The position numbers and the translations under genes were made by a program. Below, in pieces: positions 46,301 through 58,945 of a stretch of DNA of 64,000 bases. The notes under the pieces were generated by a model that saw only the letters and a program-made list of their open reading frames with translations, was not told the DNA's origin and made no database searches. This DNA is from Lingula anatina (Eukaryota; Brachiopoda; Lingulata; Lingulida; Lingulidae): the NCBI RefSeq assembly GCF_001039355.2, contig NW_019774626.1, positions 452,699-516,698 on the forward strand, given 5' to 3'. The stretch's first letter is position 1. Each line of letters begins with the position of its first letter.

Positions 46301-49300
46301 AGTGTAGGATGTAAAATGTGGTCACTCAGTCATGTGACACATGAAGACAAAAGACCACACCTACAGTACTGAGAGGACACACACACCACTGACTTTGATG
46401 GAGATAGACAGAAGTACATGACTCTCTAAAATATATACTCCACAATTTATTGACTATATTTTGTTGATCCCAGAACATTTACTTATCTATGTATTTACTG
46501 AAATTAATTGGAAAAATGGCTTACAAAAATTGGAAGCTTATCTCAATTTTGGACATAATTCGTTATTATGTCCATGTCTCAATCCAGAACTCTTCAAACT
46601 TTTTACTTTTTTTTTTTTTTTTTTGATGTTGTCAAAGATTAAATAATTGGTATGAATATTAAAGCCATATTCTTAAATAAATACATCATTATTTTAAACA
46701 TCCATGGAGAACTACAAGAATTATCCAAGCAGAAATGGAGTTAGGTAGATGGGTCTTAATAAACTAGGTTTGTATACCCCTTAAAAAATGAAGTAGCTAT
46801 GTAGCCATAATATCTGCTGCACTAGCTCATAAGACTGAAAAAGATTTGACAAAGTTTCCAAAATTGATGGATGTTTCATTTATGCAAGCACTGAAAATGA
46901 TAATCTTGAAAAGATAAGAGAATATTCCACTTAGTTCAATGCTTAAAATTACTGGGAAATTACGGTAGTTTTTTTTTCTTTTCACTTCTGGCAGTTTTCT
47001 CAATCTCCAGGGGGAAAACTTTTAATAAATGAGTAGTGATACAAAGCACTGGAGTTCAATAGAAGTGATTTACTGGGAATGTATCAAATCCAATTGGCCA
47101 TAAAACAAGTTCACCACAAATTGGTCTGTCTACATAAATTGCTCTAAAGGTAGTTCCAGAAAAGTATAAGCAATGATAACAGTTGACAGTGTGTGTGAGA
47201 AAGGTGATGCATTAATTTTTTTCTTGTTTAGGTAAAGATAACTTGGACCACAAAAAGGACCAACTAAAAGCTCAGGAAGAAAGATGCCATGGGCATAAAG
47301 AATTGCTTATTTCCACTATTTATTTTATTTAACTTTATTTTATGAAGGTAAAAACATGGTAAATCTAAAATCTTTCTTCCCCTTGACCCTCTTGAGGTCA
47401 GTTAAAACTACCAAAATAACCATTCAAGGTATTAAAAATAAATAACAAAAACAATAATAATATTAATAACATTTAAATAAGTTGATTTAAAAGTGTCTGT
47501 TGTTTTTTTAATTTAATCTAATTACAAATCTCAAAGGTGTTTGTGCTTCAAATGAAAGCTCCAAATTATTTTAGTACTGATATTTGACTGGTAACATCAC
47601 AAAGTATAAGGATATATCTCACAAAACATTCAGTGTCTTTCATGTTTATATATGCTATCATCTGGAGTGTCTGGGAAAAAGATGCACTTGAACATTTAGG
47701 TGCTTTCAGGATGACCTGCTGGACATTTTGATTAAGTGTCTTTCTCCAAGCCAATTAGAAATTCTTAGAATTGGATTTATTCTATCTCTTGGTACTGCAG
47801 TTAAGACCAACTTGGCTAAAGGGCAATTTTTTTTAGAAACCTGTGTATTAGACTGAGCCATGAGACATTTCAAAACATTTATTGTGGTCTATTATGGTAC
47901 AGTCCGATAGTATAGTATGGTATGCCATTTATGGTATGGTATGGTATGGTATAGCATGGAGTAGCGTGGTATGGTATGGAGTAGCATGGTATGGTGTGGT
48001 GTGGTATGTAGTAGCATGGTGTGGTATGGTATGGTATGGTATGGTATGGTATAGCACATTTCTCTCTCGTAAGACAATGGTAAAAACAGCAATGAGGCAT
48101 ATTCCTCATATTCATACCTGGACATAAATTTGGGGTTCCCAGCCATCAGAGTCTCCCTCTCAGTAAATCNACGGTGTGGGGTAGCATGGTGTGGTATGGT
48201 ATGGTATGGTATGGTATGTTATGGAGTAACATGGTGTGGTATGGTATAGCACATTTCTCTCTCATAAGACAATGGTAAAAACAGCAATGAGGCATATTCC
48301 TCATATTCATACCTGGACATAAATTTGGGGTTCCCAGCCATCAGAGTCTCCCTCTCAGTAAATTCCCCCCCCCCCCCCCCCATCTATTATTTTTATATAT
48401 TTATTGTTTTATCATTTTGAAAGAAAAAACCAGCTCATTAAATGAGTCAAGGAATAACTTTATTCTCATTAGCTTTCAAGTACATATACATGTAATTAAT
48501 CAATAACTGCAGAACATCACTTAGAACACATAATTATCAAAGTATTAACCAAATATGCATGGTAAATGCTACTCGGACAAATCATTTTTGCCCTTTAGGC
48601 TTTTAGTCCCACATGAACTGAGTAGATGGTCCTTGAGAAACAAACTTCAAAGGTGAAAAGAAGAATTTTCAACAAACAACACATTTCCCCAGGCTTCTTA
48701 CTAGGTACTCTATCCTGCAGGTGTGTTGTTGTAAGTGGAAGTAGGTAAAATAAGCTTAAAATCTTTAAGGATTCATAGATGTATGTCAGAACCAATCACT
48801 TAGAAGAAATATAAATGTCTGGTCCTTAATGCTCCTGAATGTTAGGTATATACATACCACAGAAAACAAGAGCAAACCCTATTGTTCAGTGTAATGTCCA
48901 ACTTTTTATAAAGCCATTTTAAGCAAAAAAAGCAAAGAGTAAGCAACTCCTTTACATATTCTTGATTATGTGTCAATCTTAAAATATCCTCCGTTATTTT
49001 ATTTACCATTATCCTGATCTACTGTCTACTTAATAAGACCCACAATTTCCAAGAAATGCGATCTAGAAAGACACTTAATCCAAATGTCTAGCAGGTCATC
49101 CTGAAAGCACCTAAATGTTATTTTTCCCAGACACCTCAGATGATAGCATACACAAACATTAAAGACACTGAATGTCCCGTTTTTTTTGGCCATTTGAGGT
49201 CTAAAGGAAATGACTCGGATCACTGCTATAGCCATTTCAAAGTAATTTTCAAGTGCAGCGTACCTTCTGCACTTAAACTGCCAAGGTGGGGGTTCACCTG

Positions 49301-52300
49301 CCTCTCAGTTGAAGAGCAGAAAAATCTAACGGTTATTAGGCCAGAAAAAAACCCATTACTTTACCTGCAGGTTGTTATAATGCAAATGCAGCTGCTTCAG
49401 TACTTACAATCTAACTTAAAGCATTCCAAGCTAGGACTTTCCCACCGAAAACTCATATCTAACAGATTTTTTCAAGGTAAAAAGCACTTTCCCCTTGACT
49501 AACCAACCTTTAATCTTCCCTTTCTTGGAAAAGACAAAAGGTTTTCCAAACACACCATTCAATTCATGACTCTACTTCATTCCACAATTTGGATTCACAA
49601 GACTTAGCTCCTTTTCCACTTTTTGTCACTTTTTATGAAACAATATCACGACCAGCCTTCATCCTTTTGGGCTTTATTTTACCGAGTTTAATAAGCTGCA
49701 ATGACATACGACATCCCAAGCAAATACAATACAACACAATCATGTTCCAATAATATGTAAGAATAAATGTTATCCTGACAAAACATCCCCAATATATAAA
49801 CGCACGTGCTTTCATCATGTAATATACCATAAATAAAAATGTACATATTGCAGAGCCCAAGGTCAAGGACATAAAAGCATGAAGTTTTGTTTGATAATTT
49901 ACTTCAGTGATATTTACCCCATCATATATTACTTAGCCCATACCATGGTAACATAGCACAAAAATGTATAATAAGCTTAATTATAACACTTGGCTTTGGT
50001 ACAAATACCACACTCTAGAAGTATGACATTTCACAAGAATGTGAGCAAATGTTAATAAACACACACTGTACTATCATACATACTCCTGTAATTATGAGAC
50101 TAGACAACTAAGCTAGCAAACATACAGGTACTGATGAGAGAAAAAACATTGCAATGATTTCAACAAAAAAGCTGTCTTTTTACCAATCAAAGTCATGCAA
50201 ATAAAAATTGAAAACAAAAATAGTGTTTGGCATTTTTGGGGCAAATTTTGCCAAAATAATCAAATTTACACCTTCCAAAAGAACCTTGCCACCCATCAAC
50301 CATCTTGGGCTGAATCTGGCAGTCAGCACTAGAACTGAGATTGAATGGATATGGAATTTGAACAACCATTAATTGAGCATTCAACCCTCTACTCTTCACT
50401 GATGACATCCATCTTGGTAGTGACAAAGCCCGTAGAATTACGACATGCTCACTAACATCCACAACACCAGCAAGTTGGGTGACCTCAACATGCACCTGGG
50501 AAAGACCAAGGTGATGACTTACAATCACACCATGAGAGCAAAAGCTAATGTTGACGGGAAGACCTTCGAGGAGGTGAACAGTTACATGTATGTGCACCTC
50601 AGCAAGACATTAACCAAAAATGGAGACCTGCTGCAAAATATCAAGCATGACGGATAGCACTGGGTAGGGCAGCATTTGGGATGGTGGATAATATCATGAG
50701 GAGCAACAAACCCAGCAAGTAAATCAAGAGCATGGCGTTCAAAAGCAAGTGCTGTCTGTGATAACCTATGGCAGCTAGACATGGGTAATGACCCACACGC
50801 ACACACAAATATGCTCTCAGTTGGTCAGCAAGAGGGGCCCAGCAAGAGAGAGAAGGGATAATGCTCGACATCACACTGCAAGATCAGAAGAAAAACACAT
50901 GGATCCAGGAAGAGATGAAGATCAGAGACATTTGCGGGACCATCATCAAAAACAAGGACAGGTGGACCGGACATGTGGCAAGATTTCAAGACAACCCCTA
51001 TACCATCAGAACAACAAAGTGGCTTTAAGGAAGTGGGCAAGACAGCAGAGCTGACCAAAGACCAGATGGAGGGACAACTTCCACCACCATCTAGGACATA
51101 CCTGTCCAAGCAAGGGCAAGGATTATTGCCTGCGGTAGCATCTGCAGGAGGGGTTCCTCCATTACAGAGGGCCATAAAATGATGCGGCCTTGACATCGGA
51201 TATTGATTGATTGCTTGAGCACGGGTTAAGGACCTTCTAATTTTAACAGATTGTTACCAGTTATGGGGAGTGTCAAGATAGGAGGATCATACTGTTTACT
51301 TTACCCCAGGAAATTTGGCTTATAATGAGATTTTTATTTATTTATTTTAATTTTTTTTATGGGGGGGGGGGGGGTGTCTTATACTGTACAGCTTCAACTT
51401 AGTAGGCACAATGTACTCTGGCAGCAGCCCATATGATTATGATTAGCTCACCATAGGTTGTGTTCTGATCAACACCATTGAAATTAAGTCATGGGCCATG
51501 GTCAAAAATTGTAATTACAATTTGCTGTTTTTCTTTAATATTTCTTGATAAAACATTTTTTTCTACAAAGGCTATGACCTAACAATTTTACAATGCAAAA
51601 ATTATATATGATATATTCTAAAGAAAAATTAAAAGAAAAAAGCCACGTGTTCATGTACAGCACATATAGTATATTTCCAAAACACTAAATATATATGTAT
51701 CTGGAGTCAAAAGGTCAATGAAACCTATATAAACAATTAAATAACTAATCAAGCTTAATCAGCTCCTCTGCCAACACTTGTCAATGCCCTGGCTATCTTG
51801 TCAGCTTCTATTCTAGACTCTTGGATAAACAGTCAGGGGTAACACTATCAGGTCTGCAATTTGTAGACACCTAATTGCACAGGGGTTTTCCTCCATTGAA
51901 GAAGAGTTTTGTGATAGGAAAAATGCCCACAAACCAATACAGGCAATGCAGCACATTCATTAGCTCAAAAATTAATATACAAGTGTCAAAAAAGATGGAT
52001 TATAGATCATCGTATTATAAGAGAATGCCAAGGCAGGAGATTAAATATACAGCCACATAATGCCAAGGCTATATACGCCATTTTATGAGGGAAATTTGCC
52101 AAAAAGGTGGTAAAAAGACCACAACTACTCCAACCATTATACATGTACGAATTAAATTGCAGGTGGGAAATGGTATGGAATAGCATTTAAGCTATATTAC
52201 AATATGTTTCAGTACAAGACTTTGTGATAAATCCTACTGTATAGGTGGTCTTGGAAAATTCTGACAATAAAGAAATGGTATGATTTCATATAAAAATTGT

Positions 52301-55300
52301 GGTTCATATACTGCAAACTCATCCATGTCACAAAGTGTTGAATTATTGCACCCAGTGAAATGGAGTAATTAATTGCTTTGCAATGGCATGATAAATTGTT
52401 CATGTTAAAGATGGGTTGGATTCAGGCCTAACCAACTACCAGACTCGGCACCTACGGATCCAGAATAAACCGGTATATCAGACCATACTACCCATTTTCA
52501 AGGTGTGTGTCAGATCGCATTACAGAGTATCAGCCACCACACCGATTTTGCCTGGTGCGCGATTTGATAGCGATGATCGCTGTAATAGATAGAGGGATCT
52601 ATCTAATTTAGACCACGGGTCCATTAGCGGTGTATAATGCATTCATGCGAGACGTGCGCTTATGCGAGTTACACCACGTCTGAATCTTTTGTTCTTCACT
52701 TCCACCGTGGTCTAAAGCGGGGTTGGAAAGTAGTGCATCTCACTGCTGCAATTTTCCCTGTTTATGCTAAAAATCTGACAATACCACAATTTTTAACATA
52801 AAATTTAGGTTCGAACATAGCCAATGATGTTTTGTAAATAAGAACTTGCAAACTTATATATTCATTTAGAAAAGTAGACCTAATTTTGATAGCGGAGGCA
52901 TATTCTGTCGGGGGTTAAATATTTTCTGGATGAGATTCAGTGAGTCGTCTGTCGCCATGTTGTCACTCGGAACTACTCCGATGTCTCCGCACTCAACAAT
53001 AGTATGGAGCTTGCGGAATGAGCCGAGGATTGCCGATTTCCGTGTTGTTGTATTCATACGACTCCTACTTGACGGAAACGAGGCGCGATACCCGGATGAC
53101 AGGTAGGCTTACAAAATTTGTGATGGGGTATGATACTCTGTAATGCGATCTGACACACACCTTGAAAACGGGTAGTGTGGTGTGATATACCGGTTTATTC
53201 TGGATCCGTAGGTGCCGAGTCTGGTAGTTGGGTAGGCCTGGGATTGGCTCAAAATGGTATGATGGAATTTCAAATGGTATATCATGTGATGGTATGGTAC
53301 AAAATCACAAATGATATCAGTACAGTGTGAAAATGTGCGGTACATATAGAAGCCAAAGGGGTTTATTATGGTAAAGTATGGTGCATACATTTATAGTATG
53401 AGAGGTTTGGAATATGTTACATAAGGCTTGATGCATCTTGGGTAGCGCTAACACTCGCCAATTTAGCCAAATGCTAACTCTGACCGAAATTGGCTAAACA
53501 AACTAGGGTTGATTTGACTTATTTTAGTCAAATTTAAATCATTTGGACAAAAAAGTGATGAAAAAGTAGTAATTCTGCTAAATGGCAAAAATTGCTAGCA
53601 CCACCCCAATGCATGGTACGTATTTGGTATACACTGGTATATGGTAATAAAAGAGAAAAAGCTTAGTTTGGCATATAGTGCTTTATAGTTCACATTAATA
53701 AAAGGTATTAGTGAGATAAAATGGCAAAAAGTAAATACTCGCTCGTAATTACAAACCTTGTAGACTACATAACATAAATAAATATTGAGTTCTTAGAAAG
53801 CAGAACATACTGTAGTGTCTACCAGTACATGATGAAGATCTTATCCACCAGACACAAGTACACTTATGGGATCAACCAGTGCTCCGCCTCAAGCATTCAT
53901 TTAATTATTCAGGAAAAATAGTTCTTACTAAATTGCACACATTCTACAGACAGTCGTACAATCTGAGTCTGTGTATGATTTTGCCATGTGGTGCTCATCC
54001 CTGCAAGGTATACCTTTCCCTCCCCCTTTTTTTTTACCAGTCAGATATAAACAATTTGCTCTGCAACACTCTTCAACCGGTCTATGATATAACCAGTATT
54101 TTAACCCAGCATGTTAGCCTGTGCGGCATCAGTCTACATCTGGTAGACCCACGCTATTTACACAAATGTTTCCATTTCCCTCGTAAATCCCAGGTGCAAA
54201 TCTCAGGCTCCTGTGCTTAGCTTCTCTGTGCAGATATCATATACTGGCTGTTGCGAATCTTTTAATCAGACTATGGTGTTAAATATGTATCAGCATCACC
54301 TTTACATATTTTTTGTTGAATTTATTCAATTGTTGGGGTAGTTTTGATGTTGCATTTTAATATACTCATGATACTGTAGGATCATTTATTAATGCTGTTT
54401 AAGAATTTCATGAACTTCATAGTACTTACAAGCTTTTCAATACTTTGGTTATCTAATTCTTATATATCCCTGGTTTCACAAAGAAAAAGGGGGCTGCTTA
54501 ACCATCATAAAAACTTACTTCAGCTAGTAAAATAAATATAATCTAATTAATAAATGTAAAAAAATGTAAAAAGCTTTGAAATAAATATTCATCAATTGCA
54601 TGAAAATTTAACAGGTACTAGTATATATTTGATGATTTTGAAAATCATTTTACACTGTATGCCCACACCATGTAGAATTTTTCCTCTGATGTGAGACTGA
54701 GCCATGGTACCATCATGACTGTAGCTCTGTTTGAAATTTATGTCTGCATTTATGAATATGTAAAGGCACATCTCATGCATTTCATGTCTTCAGTCTTGGA
54801 AGATATAAATGCATGCATTTCACCTTGATTCTACCATAATTTTTTTTCTTATAGTCAAAATTTACCAATACGTCCATCAACATACTTTTTTCCAGCTGTA
54901 CGAGTACATAATAATGCAAGAATTTATACTTGTATTGTACTGACAACTAGAAACTCAGACACAAACATTTGTAGATTGCTATGGCCATACAGCAAGGACA
55001 TTATCTGTAAATAAAAGCAACAATATCAGTGAAGAAGCCGTATATATAAAATCTCATTTGCAAGCCTACAAAATCCAGCAGGAAATGGACTTGACTAAGG
55101 AGGTTTTGATAGGGCTTTATACAGTTACAAACCTCAAAGTAAACCATATAACTGTGCAGTGCACCCACACATATTGGTGGAATCATCATTCTTTCATTCA
55201 ATCATTTTCTTGTTGTGCTTTCTTCTTTCCTTCCTCTTTTTCTTACAGGCATGTATCATATGCCACCCCCCCCCCCCCAAACATTTATAAGAGCATTTAC

Positions 55301-58300
55301 CAATCACTTTAATTAAAAGCAGTGTTTCTAAACATGTGTAGATAATGACTACCAGTTTATCTCATAGCATCTATATATAATACAATAAATTTAAATTTTA
55401 CTAACTTCAACTTCAAATAACTTCAACTTCAATTAACACAATATTGTATTTTTTAATTTTACCAACTTTAAATCTTTCTTTTTTTCTTCAATTAAGTCTA
55501 ATCTTCTCTAAGGAACATAAAGCCTCTTCTAATCATCCTCAGCCAAGTAGTTTGGTAGACACATGGAAGCTGATGCCACTCTTGATTAATTGTTTTCAGG
55601 TACAAAAATTGCCACCAGAAACATTCCTAATGTAGATGGGCATTAGCACGGGGCTCTTTTTCTACCCTAAAGGCAGGGAAGTCTGAAACCCTGGCAGTGA
55701 ACCTTATATTTATAAGTCTAAATGAGATACATGTGGTTCTTCTGTTTAAATGCTAGGCACAAATTAAAAGATAAAACATGCACTGCTATATGCAGTGCAT
55801 TTAATTGTTATATGCATCACTTTAAAATATGGCAGTTCTGTGTCCACAGACTCAAACCAATACCTTATTCTTTTATTGTACACAATTTGCTACTAAATTT
55901 GAAGATAAATTTTAAAACATTTTAGCAAATGAATGACAACTAGACTAGAGGTAATTTTATGATCTCATATAAATACCCAGGAGTTTATTATCTAGAATGA
56001 AAAACACCACCACAAGAGGTTTTACACAGTATGTGAAATCTGAAACAAGCATTGAAAAATCTTTAAGCATACACATGTATATTTCATAAAAGGATCAGAC
56101 CATTCTCAAATAAACATCCAAACCATGTGATTAAAAAAAATAAAAAATACTTTTAGATTTTCATTTCACTTGGGTCTTGAGTAGCCAGTATTCCTTATGT
56201 CTTCATGTATGAACAAACGAAATCAATCAACATTGCCTGTATGACACTAATATGCAGAAAGTGTATCAAAATCAATTACATGGAGACTATACTTCAGTCA
56301 TATCACACACACAAGGGCAAGGATGAAAAGGCAATTGCATATTTGGTTTTTTATCCTGACATCCTACGGAATTAGACTAATAATGTGATGGTAATATCTA
56401 TTAAGCTCTCCAAAAATGATCAATGTTTTAAAGAATACACACAAGAAAGAATGAGCCAGAGATATATAATCCAAACTTAAAGGGATGACAACTCTTCACA
56501 TGGGATTCAAAATTCCACAATCAAAACAATGTGAGCAATTCATAAAAATGTAACAAATTGGCAGTTTCAATCATAATATTCGGATATTGTGAGATATAAT
56601 GGGTCGTCATTGATTGCTACCCTTAGATCCTAAAAACATGCTCTTTTTTTTAAACCAATCAATTAACTTTGAATGTCAGAAGGGATTCATTAACTATTGG
56701 TAATTATGAGGAAACTGTTGTTTACCCCAGGAAAATTCCCTTTATGGCACTTATGGCACTTTTCCTCGCTAAAATGAAGAGTTGTGGTCTCTTAAAGTGT
56801 TCTAGGAGGTTGGCAAGCTGGTTGCATGGCAGCAGTGTCAGACTCGCTGTGCCAATTGCAGGCCTTCAGGTCCTGTACTTCAGCTTTTGGCCAACAGAAG
56901 GTTGTACACATTTCTACTTCAAGCTTTCTTTGCAAGTAGATAGTAGTAAAATAGTAATGTCGCTTTTATCTGTGACTTGGCTCCAAAGAGCCAAAGAGCA
57001 ACTAGAGAAACTTACATCAGAGAAATGCCTAGATTCCTGTTGGTCATGGTACTTAGCAACCAAGCATTTTGTATCCTTTAATAACATAAAATTGCCTTTC
57101 ATTTGTGCACGGATGGGTACTACATACATTGTGTTGGGAAGTCTCACAGACTTTTAACAATAATACTTCACATTGTGTTCTGGTTGTCATGATAAGCAAT
57201 GAAGAAGAAACAGTAACAGCATCGTAGAACAGTCAAGTTTTTTTTTTATTGGACATATATTTTATAGCTGTGTAACCTGGTAAAGCCTTAGTTGAAGCAA
57301 ATCAAATAGTTGCTCTACATTCCAATGTAAAAAATACCATTTAAAGAACATGTACTTTTACAAGCAACTCAAAGATTTCTGGCATCTGCCAATGGTTGTT
57401 CCTCAAATTTCCCAGCTGGTTATCAGATAGTTAATTGATCATCATTTCAAAATCCTTATCTGTATTCACAAAGGTACTTGTACTTAACTCTGAAAAATGG
57501 ATAAAAATAAATCACCCTGTGTTCAACCTCAATGTACATTCTTACCATGGGAATTTACCAGTGCACAGATATATCAAAGTATACCTCAAATTTCCCTGCT
57601 GACAAATGAGGATCCAAGGCAAAAGCGATACCAGGTAAACAGACAGACACACATGCTAGGCCTTGGAGGATAACCTCTCTGCCAAAATGACATTTGAGGT
57701 TCCCAATGAAGTTTTATCTTTTTTATTAAGCAGATCTGTCTAAGTTGCCAAGTTCGGCTACCACTGAGGTGGAACTGGCGATCTCTGATAAAAGAACACC
57801 TTGAGAAAGTCAAAACCATCACACGCATATTGATTTATCTTTAACACAGGGGTAACTTCCTCCTAAAATGTCTGCTAGCTGTGCACTTTTAAAATCTGGG
57901 TAATAACTTCCACTACAGTTTATATGAACATAAACATTACTGGACGCTGTGGTTTAACTCCAAACACTATATAAATACAGCAATGTATCAATTTAAAATG
58001 TATCAGCCACAAGTAGGGCTAACCTGAGATGTTAGTAATTGAACTGTTGCCTCCAATTTTTAACATGAATATTGGTAAACAAGTACCTGCTTTACTCAGA
58101 CTGTTAAAGGAATATTAAAACATATGAGTAAAACATTGGAATTTAACATGGTTGATCTGTTCCACTTACATTGCTTATTTGAAGAGATGGGGACAGAGTT
58201 TCTAAAAAAGAAATCAATGTGTGTGAGTGTGGGTGGGAATTAATGTGCAACAGCACAAATGAAAAAGACTTGTAAAAATAATTAAATTTACAATTTAATA

Positions 58301-58874
58301 AAATAATCACTGTATATTCTGGTCATTCTAAATAAGTGTATAATATTAATAAGAGTGCCATGTGTTTTGCTGTAAGTGAACAAATTATGGGAAGAGGCAG
58401 TGGAGCATACATATATATCACTGTAAGTTCAATTGACCTTAACAAGTTAAATGTCTTTGGCTTAATGTAGAATACACATTAAAATAATGAATGATAGAGA
58501 AATTCTCTGGACTACTAGGCTGAGACATATGATAAGTTAGATACCTTGAAACATACAGAAACACTAAAACAGTCAATTCTCTTATAAATCATACAATATT
58601 GATTGATCATTAAAGTAAACTGTACATATGAATCAAATAAAACTTAAGAATGAAAATAAATATATATAGCTCTTTAAAAAATCCAAAACACTAATGCAAA
58701 GTATTAATTATTGTCACATCTGTTTTGGATTAATGGTTAAAATAAACCATCTATGTTCAAAATACAATGGTGCATGGAATTCCACTCAAAAAATATAATC
58801 AATTTAATTGTTAAAATACCTTTTTTCTAACATTTAACATTTTTATAGTTAAAAAGGGGGTTCACAACTAATTG

Positions 58875-58945
<71 letters not shown>

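Noticed and set aside
45336-48146. Tyr/Trp/Met- or His/Thr/Ile-rich repeat proteins and a possible CRISPR-like array
   Set aside because: These are translations of the TATGG microsatellite on either strand. The units are 5 bp, without spacers, in an animal genome.
50193-51196. Several open frames of 70-134 residues around 50.2-51.2 kb
   Set aside because: They are shadows of the decayed reverse transcriptase fragment on the plus strand; only the plus-strand shifted frames show recognisable motifs.
52866-53057. A 63-residue minus-strand frame as a real gene
   Set aside because: It lies wholly within the inverted-repeat element, has no recognisable domain and no splice donor at its end; kept only as possible captured promoter or exon sequence.
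2167-57157. A repeated peptide (LTIGKYGK-like) in four short frames
   Set aside because: All instances fall inside the TTAAAGGGATAA MITE family; the shared peptide reflects shared repeat DNA, not a protein family.
56669-57157. A 162-residue plus-strand open frame
   Set aside because: Its first third is the MITE copy d and the rest lacks any family resemblance or conservation signal; it lies in a PHPT1 intron. Chance openness is the simplest reading.
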